From contig DKME01000045.1 in NCBI GenBank assembly GCA_002469525.1, positions 16,763 through 36,088 of the forward strand: a stretch of DNA of 19,326 bases, given 5' to 3'. Origin of the DNA: Actinobacteria bacterium UBA7422 (GTDB lineage Bacteria > Actinomycetota > Actinomycetes > S36-B12). The notes beneath the pieces were generated by a model, which was not told the DNA's origin, searched no databases, and saw only the letters and a list, made by a program, of their open reading frames with translations. Both the position numbers and the translations under genes were made by a program. Numbering within the stretch: position 1 is the first letter of the stretch; each line of letters starts with the position of its first letter. Positions 1 through 7,242 of this stretch are shown here, piece after piece.

Positions 1-1587
1 TCGATTCTCGCGTCAATCCTGACTGAACGCCCCGTCAAGTGGGTTGAAGACAAATCAAGTAACTTGATTTCTACCGGCTTTGGCCGCGATGTTTATCTTG
101 AAGGGGAGTTAGCTCTTAGAAAAGATGGAAAAATTCTGGGAATGCGAATGCATACAATCTCGGATCATGGCGCTTTCTTTGCCGATGCCCAACCCACCAA
201 ATTCAAAATTGGTTTGATGCACTCAACATTTGCATGCTATGACATACCTACGGCACACCTCCTCAGCGAGGGTTATTACACAAACAAAGGTTCTGGGGGT
301 GTGGCATATCGGTGCTCATTTAGGGTCACTGAAGCCATGTTCTTCCAAGAACGCATGATGCATGCAGCGGCGAATGACCTCGGCATGGATCAGGCTGAGT
401 TCCGTCGCTTGAACTTGGTGCGTGACGACATGTTCCCTTATCGGACCGCTTTTGGTTTCCTGACCGACTCTGGTCAGTACGGGAAATGCCTCGATGTTGG
501 CATGGAAGCAATCGGGTATAGCACTTTTAAGCAGGAGCAAGAAGAGGCTCGTAAGCGCGGAAAGCTGCTGGGTATCGGAATTTCGACCATGACCGAGCCA
601 CTTGGTGCAGGAAATAGTCGGGAGTACGACATCCTCGGTATCAAGATGTTTGACTCTGCTGAATTGCGCGTGCATATGACAGGCAAAGCAATCCTGCGAA
701 CGGGCGCGAAATCTCAGGGTCAAGGTCACGAGACAACGTGGGCGCAGATCGTGGCCCACGAACTCGGAATACCTGCCGATGACATTGTTGTCGAAGAAGG
801 CGATACTGACACGGCGCCCTTCGGCATGGGCACCTATGCATCCCGATCAACACCGGTCGCAGGTGCTGCCGTTGCCATGGCCTCGCGTAAAATTCGGGCC
901 AAAGCACGCAAAATTGCGGCCCACCTTCTGGAAATATCTGAAGAAGATATTGAGTGGGAACTTGGACGTTTCTACGTCCGAGGCAATCAAGAGCGCGGTG
1001 TGACGATTCAGGACTGTGCACTCGCTGCCTACAGCAATATGCCAGACGGTTTGGAACCAGGATTGGAAAACACTTCCTATTACGATCCGCCTAACTTGAC
1101 CTGGCCATTCGCGGCCTATTTCTGCAAGGTGGAAGTTGATGCGGAAACAGGCGTCTGGGATGTTTTGAACTTTGTAGCCGTTGACGACTGTGGTGTACGC
1201 ATCAACCCAATGATTGTCGAAGGACAGGTCATGGGCGGACTCACCGAGGCCTACGCCATGGCAAATATGCAGTACATCACCTTCGACGAAGAAGGCAACT
1301 GCATCGGAGCCAACTACATGGACTACCTGCTGCCCACCTCGTGGGAGACTCCAGGTTTCGAGCTGCATGAAGTGGTCACTCCGTGCCCGCACCATCCGAT
1401 CGGGGCTAAGGGCGTAGGTGAATGCGCAACAGTGGCGGGACCTGCCGCGTTCGTGAATGCTGTGATGAACGCTATTGAACACACTGGCGTGCGCAACGTA
1501 GACATGCCTCTCATGCCAAACCGAGTCTACGAAGCATTGCAAACAGGAAAAAATGTTTCGGGAATGCCACCGGTGCTGAGCGACTAA
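1..1587 (+). CDS. coxL: Aerobic carbon monoxide dehydrogenase large (molybdenum) subunit, form I; 5' end outside window
   Basis: This is the molybdenum subunit of aerobic CO dehydrogenase, which oxidises CO with water to CO2 and passes electrons through CoxS and CoxM to the respiratory chain. The frame is open from base 1, so the gene enters from outside the window; 528 residues are visible. The form I signature AYRCSFR is at 304-324; its Cys codon (313-315) matches the Cys that bridges Cu and Mo in characterised enzymes, which separates true CO dehydrogenases from form II enzymes (AYRGAGR). Other family motifs are RPVKWVED at the start, GQGHETT, GTYASRSTPVAGAA, and near the C-terminus GVGE, whose Glu (1420-1422) matches the catalytic glutamate. 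If the Cys is residue 388 as in Oligotropha, about 283 residues are missing and the full length would be about 811, normal for the family. coxM and coxS are expected just upstream. The next gene starts one base after the stop. Confidence 0.96.
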   Translation, partial: SILASILTERPVKWVEDKSSNLISTGFGRDVYLEGELALRKDGKILGMRMHTISDHGAFFADAQPTKFKIGLMHSTFACYDIPTAHLLSEGYYTNKGSGGVAYRCSFRVTEAMFFQERMMHAAANDLGMDQAEFRRLNLVRDDMFPYRTAFGFLTDSGQYGKCLDVGMEAIGYSTFKQEQEEARKRGKLLGIGISTMTEPLGAGNSREYDILGIKMFDSAELRVHMTGKAILRTGAKSQGQGHETTWAQIVAHELGIPADDIVVEEGDTDTAPFGMGTYASRSTPVAGAAVAMASRKIRAKARKIAAHLLEISEEDIEWELGRFYVRGNQERGVTIQDCALAAYSNMPDGLEPGLENTSYYDPPNLTWPFAAYFCKVEVDAETGVWDVLNFVAVDDCGVRINPMIVEGQVMGGLTEAYAMANMQYITFDEEGNCIGANYMDYLLPTSWETPGFELHEVVTPCPHHPIGAKGVGECATVAGPAAFVNAVMNAIEHTGVRNVDMPLMPNRVYEALQTGKNVSGMPPVLSD

Positions 1588-1588
1588 C

Positions 1589-2545
1589 ATGAATGAAACT
1601 AACGGCAGTGTGGACATCATGGAGCTAGCGGTTGAACTGGCACGTGCTGGTCAGTCTCACGCGCTGGCAACGGTTGTTTGGCGTAAGCCACCTTCGTCTG
1701 GTCAACATGGCTCAAAAGCGGTGATCACCTCTGATGGGGAACTGCACGGCTGGATTGGTGGCGCGTGCGCTGAACCAGTTGTGATCCGGGAAGCAAAAAA
1801 AGTTCTTGCTACCGGGGAACCTACTTTGATCTGGCTGGGTCAAGATGCTGATTTTGCTGGAATGCATGTCCCGGAGGGGGTCCTGACAATTCCTATGTCT
1901 TGCCAAAGCGAAGGGGCACTGCAGCTATACATTGAGGCTGTTCTTGTTGCACCGGAAGTGGTGATAGTTGGACGCTCACCCATGGCCATGACCCTATTGG
2001 AATTGGTTCGCGGTGTTGGTTGGCATGGCGAGTTAATTGATGGTTCAGCATTCACCTCTGACCTGATGCATTCTGGCAGTATTGTGATTGTGGCAACACA
2101 GGGTCACGGCGACGAAGAAGCATTGGAGACCGCCCTTGGCGCCAACCCCGCATTTGTCGGGCTAGTGGCCTCGGCCAAGCGTGGTGAAGCGGTTCGAGGC
2201 TACCTGTCGGATCGTGGCGTCTCACCGGAAAAATTGGCAACCGTTCACGTTCCTGTTGGCCTTGACCTAGGACACACCACGCATCGCGAAATAGCTGTGG
2301 CGATCCTCGGCGAGTTGGTTCAAAGGCGTGCAGCGGGAGAATTGCGACAGGGATCATTCGAGGTGTCGACCAAGGTGGAACCTGAAGAGGTTATTGACCT
2401 GGTCTGCAACATGACGGTTGCCGCAGTTCCGGAGAACCGGCCTTTTGATTATCACGATGTCACGTATTACTTCTGCGCACCCGGGTGTCGGGTTGCGTTT
2501 GAAAAAGATCCAGAAAAATTCATCAAGCGGGAGGTTACGTGTTAA
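1589..2545 (+). CDS. XdhC/CoxI-family molybdoenzyme maturation protein with C-terminal YHS domain
   Basis: The 318-residue protein has an N-terminal XdhC_CoxI domain (about residues 10-80, with SSGQHGSKAV and GWIGGACAEP), a Rossmann-like middle part (from about 112, VVIVG) and an XdhC_C domain ending in PVGLDLG and EIAVAILGEL. Proteins of this family (XdhC, CoxF, CoxI) bind and protect molybdenum cofactor and help insert it into hydroxylases such as CO dehydrogenase. The last 55 residues form a YHS domain with DLVCNMTV (Cys273) and YYFCAPGC (Cys296, Cys300); YHS domains are small, often metal-related modules. The ATG lies one base after the coxL stop, so translation is probably coupled, and the 3' end overlaps coxG by 7 bases. 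I leave the symbol empty because CoxF and CoxI cannot be told apart from sequence alone. Confidence in the family is high; a metal role for the YHS part is inference. Confidence 0.9.
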   Translation: MNETNGSVDIMELAVELARAGQSHALATVVWRKPPSSGQHGSKAVITSDGELHGWIGGACAEPVVIREAKKVLATGEPTLIWLGQDADFAGMHVPEGVLTIPMSCQSEGALQLYIEAVLVAPEVVIVGRSPMAMTLLELVRGVGWHGELIDGSAFTSDLMHSGSIVIVATQGHGDEEALETALGANPAFVGLVASAKRGEAVRGYLSDRGVSPEKLATVHVPVGLDLGHTTHREIAVAILGELVQRRAAGELRQGSFEVSTKVEPEEVIDLVCNMTVAAVPENRPFDYHDVTYYFCAPGCRVAFEKDPEKFIKREVTC

Positions 2546-3126
2546 TTACCCAAACTTTCGACATGGATCAGCCAGTCGAAGAAGTGTGGAATTTCTTCGA
2601 TGACATTCCACTGGTTGCCGCGTGTATTCCAGGTGCCGATCTGACTGAAAAGGTGAGCGACGACGAATACCGCGGAGACGTCACGATCTCGGCAGGTCCG
2701 GTGAAATTGGAGTTCACGGGAGTAGTCAAAATCGAAAGTCGTGATGACGCCAAGAAGGTGATCGTGCTTGATGCTTCAGGAGCGGATAAAAAGGGTCGAG
2801 GATCAGCTAATGCATTGCTCGACATCTCGCTTGTTCCGCTAGGTGGCCAGACGAGAGTGAACATGAGCATGGATCTTGCAATTTCTGGTGCTGCGGCTCA
2901 ATACGGTCGCGGACTAGTTAAGGACTTCACCGGGGTCCTTGTGACCCAAACCGCAGGATCCATGAAAATGCGGATGACCGCTATTGCTGAAGGCCGTGAT
3001 CCGATGTCAGTCGGGGGCCCAAAGGCAGCGAGTGGTCTTGCAATTGGCTTCAGTGCATTTTCCATGGCGGTAAAACGAGTATTTGCAAGGTTCTTCCTGC
3101 CCTACCAATCGGCACCGAGCCGTTAG
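2539..3126 (+). CDS. coxG: CoxG-like SRPBCC protein of the CO dehydrogenase cluster
   Basis: A 195-residue protein of the CoxG branch of the SRPBCC (START-like) fold: it begins with LITQTFDMDQPVEEVWNFF, continues with VAACIPGADL, and has the conserved YGRG motif before the last helix. CoxG is known to be needed for membrane association of CO dehydrogenase, and recent work on the mycobacterial enzyme points to it handling menaquinone. The C-terminal tail (about 165-195) has a moderately hydrophobic, basic stretch (IGFSAFSMAVKRVFARFF) that could lie in the membrane surface but is not a clean transmembrane helix, unlike the second CoxG-like protein at 7865. The start is GTG at 2539, inside the end of the preceding gene, with a GGGAGG ribosome site at 2529-2534. 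It belongs to the coxL operon. Confidence 0.9.
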   Translation: MLITQTFDMDQPVEEVWNFFDDIPLVAACIPGADLTEKVSDDEYRGDVTISAGPVKLEFTGVVKIESRDDAKKVIVLDASGADKKGRGSANALLDISLVPLGGQTRVNMSMDLAISGAAAQYGRGLVKDFTGVLVTQTAGSMKMRMTAIAEGRDPMSVGGPKAASGLAIGFSAFSMAVKRVFARFFLPYQSAPSR

Positions 3127-3142
3127 TCCGGAGGTAAATTAA

Positions 3143-3397
3143 ATGAGTCTGTGGATGTTTGGAAACCTAATTCTCCTCATCGTCGTAGTGCCATTGCTTG
3201 TGACCCTGCTCAACCGGTTACTCGCAGCGCTAGAACAAATCCGAGCTGCAGCGCAAGACACCCTAGCTGGGGGTGTTGCACTCATTGGTGCGTTGCACAA
3301 CACACCAGAGTTGCTAGCAAACACAGATGTTGTCATAAAAGATGTGGCCAACGGTGCGGTGCGCTATGCCGGTCCGGTTTCTAAGTTGCTGGGATAG
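3143..3397 (+). CDS. Small membrane protein 1 of five in the cox operon, unknown function
   Basis: I do not recognise this 84-residue protein. It has one hydrophobic segment at about residues 5-24 (FGNLILLIVVVPLLVTLL) followed by a mainly helical tail beginning RLLAALEQIRAAAQDTLAGG. No cysteines or catalytic motifs are visible. The ATG is preceded by GGAGG at 3130-3134, a strong ribosome site, and the gene follows coxG by 16 bases, so it is very likely co-transcribed with coxL. The tail repeats the LE..... pattern seen in the next genes. Expected topology is one membrane helix with a short soluble tail. The coupling and strong ribosome site make it a likely real gene; its function is open. 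Confidence 0.8.
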   Translation: MSLWMFGNLILLIVVVPLLVTLLNRLLAALEQIRAAAQDTLAGGVALIGALHNTPELLANTDVVIKDVANGAVRYAGPVSKLLG

Positions 3398-3405
3398 GAG
3401 AAAAC

Positions 3406-3633
3406 ATGCCAATTGACGCAGTCATTACGCTCATTCTTGGAGCACTTATTATCGGTGCCGCCGCAATCGGTCTCTCTCGCGCGATCGGTCACCTTTCCGC
3501 GACCGAGAAGACCTTGGACACACTCGATGGTGGCGTCCAGGTGATTGCCGACCAAACCTCGACCGTTGTTCCGGTTGTCGGATCAGTTAATGCCAGTTTG
3601 GCCCCTGTCCGCGACTTTGCCAATTCGATTTAA
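3406..3633 (+). CDS. Small membrane protein 2 of five in the cox operon, unknown function
   Basis: A 75-residue protein of unknown function with one N-terminal hydrophobic segment (about residues 4-24, rich in Ile, Ala and Gly) and a soluble tail with evenly spaced Val and Leu residues. It is the shortest of the five. Its ribosome site AGGAG (3396-3400) overlaps the stop codon of the preceding gene, and the ATG is 8 bases after that stop. The overall design, one helix plus a tail of about 50 residues, matches its neighbours, although sequence similarity to them is weak. No cysteine or known motif is visible. Confidence 0.78.
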   Translation: MPIDAVITLILGALIIGAAAIGLSRAIGHLSATEKTLDTLDGGVQVIADQTSTVVPVVGSVNASLAPVRDFANSI

Positions 3634-3642
3634 GGAGGATCC

Positions 3643-3897
3643 ATGGATTTCGCTGGGCATGAAGGTTGGCTAATCGGATACATTATTGGCCTTGTTGTTG
3701 TACTCGTTGTTGTTGCGCTCGTTATTCCAATTCTGGTAATTGCATGGCGAATAGGTACTCAGGCTGACAAGATTCTCAAGGGCTTGGAGCAGGCTGAGGT
3801 GAATACTGCTGGACTTGCTGGCCTAAACGAAACAATCACATCTGCGTTAGCAGTCATCGCTGGACTGAAGCGCGGCCGTACAAGGCTAGGAGGCTGA
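3643..3897 (+). CDS. Small membrane protein 3 of five in the cox operon, unknown function
   Basis: An 84-residue protein with a long hydrophobic segment (about residues 9-35) that is almost entirely Val, Ile, Leu and Gly, followed by a polar helix RIGTQADKILKGLEQAEVNT and a basic C-terminus (KRGRTR). The pattern RI, then KI, LE and NTA after the membrane helix is shared with the next gene, so the two are probably paralogs. The ribosome site AAGGAGG (3632-3638) runs on directly from the preceding stop codon, and the ATG at 3643 is well spaced. The basic tail suggests a cytoplasmic C-terminus (inference from the positive-inside rule). Confidence 0.8.
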   Translation: MDFAGHEGWLIGYIIGLVVVLVVVALVIPILVIAWRIGTQADKILKGLEQAEVNTAGLAGLNETITSALAVIAGLKRGRTRLGG

Positions 3898-3898
3898 C

Positions 3899-4180
3899 AT
3901 GGATGTAGATGCCCAAACAGAACAGCTATGGATGATCGCAAACGTTTTAGGAAGTGTGGTTGTCGTCGCGGTAGCCGCACTACTTACACTCCTCGTGATA
4001 TTCGTACATCGCATTCATTCAAGGGTCGTAAAGATTAAGGCCACCCTCGAAGCGACAAAGGAAAATACTGCTGACACCGCCCTCATTGGTGCGACTGCAG
4101 GCGGAGTGGAAGCTGTGTTGGCTGAGGGTCTTGAACATCATTTATTCCTCGGACGAGTATTGGACAAGGTGCGCACATGA
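3899..4180 (+). CDS. Small membrane protein 4 of five in the cox operon, unknown function
   Basis: A 93-residue protein with one transmembrane segment at about residues 11-36 and a helical tail starting HRIHSRVVKIKATLEATKENTAD. The arrangement RI, KI, LE and NTA matches the preceding protein, which supports common descent by tandem duplication. Its end (EGLEHHLFLGRVLDKVRT) contains two adjacent histidines. The ATG is one base after the preceding stop, with AGGAGG at 3888-3893. It overlaps the next gene by ATGA at 4177-4180. No known domain is recognised. Confidence 0.8.
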   Translation: MDVDAQTEQLWMIANVLGSVVVVAVAALLTLLVIFVHRIHSRVVKIKATLEATKENTADTALIGATAGGVEAVLAEGLEHHLFLGRVLDKVRT

Positions 4181-4536
4181 GTTCATTGCAGTGGTGGTCA
4201 GTCATTAACGTAGCTCTGCTTATCGCAGGGTTAGCGATCTACTTATTCATCGTAGGATCCCAATTGAAGAAAGTGGCAATTAATCTCGAAGAGTCAGCTG
4301 ACTTAGTATGGGCGATTAAGAAAGATGCTGAACTGATTGAGCCGGGCCTCACTTCAATAAACAGTACTGGCCGTGTTGTCGCTGGGGCACTTCCCTTGTT
4401 GTACGGCATGGGCGAAGGAATCGTTACTGGAGCCACCTTTGTTCATGAAGAACATGAAGCAGATGGTGTCAACCGTCCCGCAATGGGTGTCAGACGCTCA
4501 CGGATGATCGAAGCAATGGGCGTTGGATTGGATTAG
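4177..4536 (+). CDS. Small membrane protein 5 of five in the cox operon, unknown function
   Basis: The last and longest (119 residues) of the run. One transmembrane segment lies at about residues 6-27 (WWSVINVALLIAGLAIYLFI), followed by SQLKKVAINLEESADLVW, which keeps the basic-then-LE pattern of proteins 3 and 4, and then a glycine-rich and polar region (LLYGMGEGIVTGATFVHEEH). Translation is coupled to protein 4 through an ATGA overlap. The 3' end overlaps by 4 bases the end of the minus-strand gene at 4533, so two operons converge here with almost no space. I see no convincing terminator. Function unknown. Confidence 0.8.
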   Translation: MSSLQWWSVINVALLIAGLAIYLFIVGSQLKKVAINLEESADLVWAIKKDAELIEPGLTSINSTGRVVAGALPLLYGMGEGIVTGATFVHEEHEADGVNRPAMGVRRSRMIEAMGVGLD

Positions 4537-4961
4537 TTCGGTTTATGGCCGGTCGTGAGCGGGTCGGTGACGGGCGCGTCGTAAGTTCCAATCCACTCGG
4601 CTTTCCACGCTTTGTCAAACTTTTCTTCATTGCAACTTGGGTTGTAAACCGTCGCGAGGTCACGGGTTATCTGCTCCCTGTGCGAGCGGTTGCCTCCGGG
4701 TGCATTAAGCCAGCACACATGCAGATTGAACTTGCCACCGGCGCGCTCCAACCATGCGGCTGCCCTCTTGTGTTTGAACGGAAACCCAACTTGTGAGAGG
4801 TCGTCGGCGTGTCCCACATAGATCACCGAAAATTCCTGTGATGGCTCGGGCTTTGACTTGGTGAGGATGGCATAAACAGCAGGCTCTTTTGGTGGAGTCC
4901 AACCTGCAAGGGTTCGGGGACCTTCGAAGGCGTAACCGGCCAAACTTCCGAGTCGAATCAC
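4533..4961 (-). CDS. GIY-YIG-like domain protein, hypothetical
   Basis: A 142-residue protein resembling the GIY-YIG nuclease fold. The paired motifs are AVYAI (for GIY) and VIYVGHADDL (for YIG), and a candidate metal-binding Glu sits in SHREQITRDL, followed by YNPSCN as in small stand-alone members. The Arg usually found a few residues after YIG is not evident (the local sequence is DLSQVGF), so nuclease activity is uncertain. The start is GTG at 4961, overlapping the stop of the preceding gene as GTGA, so the two are translated together. It is the last gene of the minus-strand cox maturation operon. A link to CO oxidation is not obvious; it may simply be a passenger. Confidence 0.7.
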   Translation of the reverse strand: MIRLGSLAGYAFEGPRTLAGWTPPKEPAVYAILTKSKPEPSQEFSVIYVGHADDLSQVGFPFKHKRAAAWLERAGGKFNLHVCWLNAPGGNRSHREQITRDLATVYNPSCNEEKFDKAWKAEWIGTYDAPVTDPLTTGHKPN

Positions 4962-5254
4962 TGCAGTTCACTATCTAGATCGCCGTAGTCATCGTCCTCA
5001 CTCATGGTTTCCGCTCGGGTAACCGGCCACAAAGGAAGTGAGGTCTTTTCTACCGCTTGGGTGAACTGCTGAATTGCTTTGTCGACGGCTTCGTCAGATC
5101 CATCAGCTTCCACAACGATTTGTGCGCCATAACCCATGGTGCCGTAGCCCGATGCGATTCCATTCAATCCTGCTACGGCATCGGCTAGTTCAACGACTTC
5201 TTCGAGAGTGACTTCTCGGTCACCCTCTACATGGATAGAGACACTGAATTTCAC
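4958..5254 (-). CDS. Conserved-looking small hypothetical protein between coxE and the GIY-YIG gene
   Basis: I do not recognise this 98-residue acidic protein. It starts with a beta-strand-like KFSVSIHVEG, then a helix (TLEEVVELADAVAGL), a glycine-rich turn (GIASGYGTMGYGAQIVVEA), a second helix and an acidic tail (SEDDDYGDLDSEL). This beta-alpha-beta-alpha order resembles small ferredoxin-like folds, which is only a guess. The GTG start at 5254 follows the coxE stop by two bases, and the stop overlaps the next start as GTGA, so it lies within a coupled operon. No cysteine and no membrane segment are present. Confidence 0.7.
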   Translation of the reverse strand: MKFSVSIHVEGDREVTLEEVVELADAVAGLNGIASGYGTMGYGAQIVVEADGSDEAVDKAIQQFTQAVEKTSLPLWPVTRAETMSEDDDYGDLDSELQ

Positions 5255-5256
5255 AA

Positions 5257-6390
5257 TTACCCCACTTTCGAGAGTCGGTTGGCTAAGCGTTCAAGGCTAG
5301 CAAGATTGTGGCCTGAGTACACCTCATCTATAAAAGGCTCTGCAACAATCATGCCGAGTGATGCAGGTACGTAATCCACGACATCGCCTTTGTGCGGATT
5401 GACCCAGATAACTCTGTGGGCAATTCGTGAAAGGCTTTCCATGGCCTGTGATAAGGCCGCAGGTTCACCCCGATCCAGTCCATCAGAGCAAATGACAACC
5501 ACCGCTCCACGGCCGAGCCGTGACCGGCGAGCATCTTTGGTGAATGCTTTGATCGAGTCGCCAATTCGGGTACCACCGTCCCAATCGAACACAGATTCAC
5601 CTGCAAGGCGCATGGCTTCATCAGGGTTACGACGATCCAGAGATCGTGTGATGCGGGTGAGGCGGGTGCCAAAGCAAAACACGTCAACTTTGGCATTTGC
5701 GCGCCGCGCGGAGTAAGCAAACTGCAGAAGGTTGCGGGAGTAGTCAGCCATCGAGCCCGAAACGTCAAGGATCAGCACCAATGGTCGCAGTTTTTCTTTT
5801 CTCTTTTTATAAGCAAGATCGCGGGGCTCGCCAAGTTTGCGCATACTCTCGCGCACCATACGTCGGAGATCTAGTCGGGCGGCCTTGCGACTTCGCGTTG
5901 TCCGGTGAGTCCGCCGCACAGGAGGAGTAACGCGCATTCGGGAAATTAGTTTCCGTAGCTGGCGGATTTCTTCGTCGGAACATTCGGAAAAGGCTTTTAG
6001 GCGATACACGTCGGAGGTACTCGCCAGGTAACCTAGTTTGACTTCATCGGGGCTGATATCACCGGGAATACCCTCTTCAGTGTTCGGAATCTCGATGGTG
6101 GCACCAGCGGTAGACGATGATTTTAGGGTGAGTTTTCGAGGGTCAGCGTTAGATTCATCGATGTCAAGGAAAAACAGTTTAAAGACTGCGTTGTAGATCG
6201 GGACTTGATCTTGTCGCCGTACCATCGTTGCCCTGCCAGCCCAGTAGACATCCATGAGGTCGCTGACATCAAGTTGGGAAACTCCTGAACAGAAAGTCAA
6301 GATATCGTCGGAACCAATTGATATTCCTGCGTGTCTGAGTGTTTGACCAAACTCGACGAGTAGTTCGTCGAACCCGCTAAGAGATGACAT
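5257..6390 (-). CDS. coxE: CoxE-type von Willebrand factor A protein, CO dehydrogenase maturation
   Basis: A 377-residue protein of the CoxE family. Its C-terminal half is a VWA domain with a complete MIDAS metal site: DVSGSM at residues 209-214, Thr274 in GGTRIG and Asp303 in CSDGLDRG. In Oligotropha, CoxE works with the ATPase CoxD to build the Cu-S-Mo centre of CO dehydrogenase. The middle (about 155-200) is very basic (RRTHRTTRSRKAARLDLRR). I place the start at the ATG of MSSLSGFDELL (6390), which overlaps the end of coxD by 14 bases; the frame is open up to 6486, but the extra 32 residues lie wholly over coxD and do not look like family sequence. This pairing of MoxR ATPase and VWA protein is the usual chaperone arrangement. 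Confidence 0.92.
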   Translation of the reverse strand: MSSLSGFDELLVEFGQTLRHAGISIGSDDILTFCSGVSQLDVSDLMDVYWAGRATMVRRQDQVPIYNAVFKLFFLDIDESNADPRKLTLKSSSTAGATIEIPNTEEGIPGDISPDEVKLGYLASTSDVYRLKAFSECSDEEIRQLRKLISRMRVTPPVRRTHRTTRSRKAARLDLRRMVRESMRKLGEPRDLAYKKRKEKLRPLVLILDVSGSMADYSRNLLQFAYSARRANAKVDVFCFGTRLTRITRSLDRRNPDEAMRLAGESVFDWDGGTRIGDSIKAFTKDARRSRLGRGAVVVICSDGLDRGEPAALSQAMESLSRIAHRVIWVNPHKGDVVDYVPASLGMIVAEPFIDEVYSGHNLASLERLANRLSKVG

Positions 6391-7237
6391 CCTGGATGCT
6401 TCGAGAGGTAAACTCCAAATCATCGCGATCTTTGACGACAGCACCGAGGGTATCAATTGCGACTTCAGCGGTGAGGGTTTTTGCACCTAAGGCGCTGACA
6501 CTCTCTGCCCAGTCAATAGTTTCTGCGACGCCGGGAAGTTTCTCGAGATCCATCGAGCGAAGTCGGTTAACAGCATTGACCACTTGGTCGGCGAGAGCTG
6601 GACCAATCTGGGGGAGGCGTGATTTCACAATCTCGATCTCGCGTTCACTTTCTGGGAACCCGATCCAGGTGTAAAGACAACGGCGCTTGAGAGCATCGTG
6701 GAGTTCCCGAGTGCGGTTTGACGTGAGAATCACTATTGGACGGGATTGCGCTTGAATCGTTCCCACTTCGGGAATAGTAACTTGGAAATCGCCGAGTAAT
6801 TCAAGTAGGAATGCTTCGAATTCGTCGTCTGCGCGGTCGATTTCATCGATCAACAGAACACATTGATCCCCAGATCGAACTGCCTTAAGTAGTGGTCGCT
6901 CGAGCAGGAACCGCGGACCGAAAAGCTGTTCGTCAGAAGCATTATCGGTGTCGAGGGATCGCACGAAGAGCATTTGACGGGCGTAGTCCCATTCGTAGAG
7001 GGCTTGGTGCATGTCAATACCCTCATAGCACTGCAGCCGAATTAAATCTCGGCCCAGCATCGCTGAAACAGTGCGAGCAAGTTCAGTCTTACCAACTCCA
7101 ACTTCCCCCTCAAGTAGCAAAGGTTTACCGAGTTTGAGTGACAGTAAAAGTGATGTAGCCAGACCACGATCGGCGATGTAGCCACGATCCGCCAGATCGG
7201 TGGTGAGCTGAGAAACTGTGAGTTCTTCGAACGCCAT
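6377..7237 (-). CDS. coxD: CoxD-type MoxR-family AAA+ ATPase, CO dehydrogenase maturation
   Basis: A 286-residue MoxR-type AAA+ ATPase with Walker A GEVGVGKT (residues 44-51), Walker B VLLIDE (127-132), sensor 1 LTSNRT (171-176) and the arginines of DALKRRCLY (about 182-189). CoxD in Oligotropha is needed for sulfuration and copper insertion at the active site of CO dehydrogenase. The gene precedes coxE with an overlap and follows the 82-residue protein by 5 bases. It is closely similar over its whole length to the second MoxR protein at 8505 (for example both have RPIVILTSNRTR or PPIVILTSNRTR followed by LHDALKRRCLY), so the two are paralogs. I call it coxD because of its position beside coxL and coxE. 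Confidence 0.92.
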   Translation of the reverse strand: MAFEELTVSQLTTDLADRGYIADRGLATSLLLSLKLGKPLLLEGEVGVGKTELARTVSAMLGRDLIRLQCYEGIDMHQALYEWDYARQMLFVRSLDTDNASDEQLFGPRFLLERPLLKAVRSGDQCVLLIDEIDRADDEFEAFLLELLGDFQVTIPEVGTIQAQSRPIVILTSNRTRELHDALKRRCLYTWIGFPESEREIEIVKSRLPQIGPALADQVVNAVNRLRSMDLEKLPGVAETIDWAESVSALGAKTLTAEVAIDTLGAVVKDRDDLEFTSRSIQDVIS

Positions 7238-7242
7238 GTAAA

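Noticed and set aside
847..1620. A 257-codon open frame on the minus strand opposite coxL
   Set aside because: It lies wholly antisense to a clearly conserved gene, shows no family motifs and has histidine/arginine-rich composition typical of shadow frames.
6391..6486. A 32-codon N-terminal extension of coxE
   Set aside because: The extension overlaps the end of coxD completely and does not look like CoxE family sequence; the ATG at 6390 gives a normal protein.
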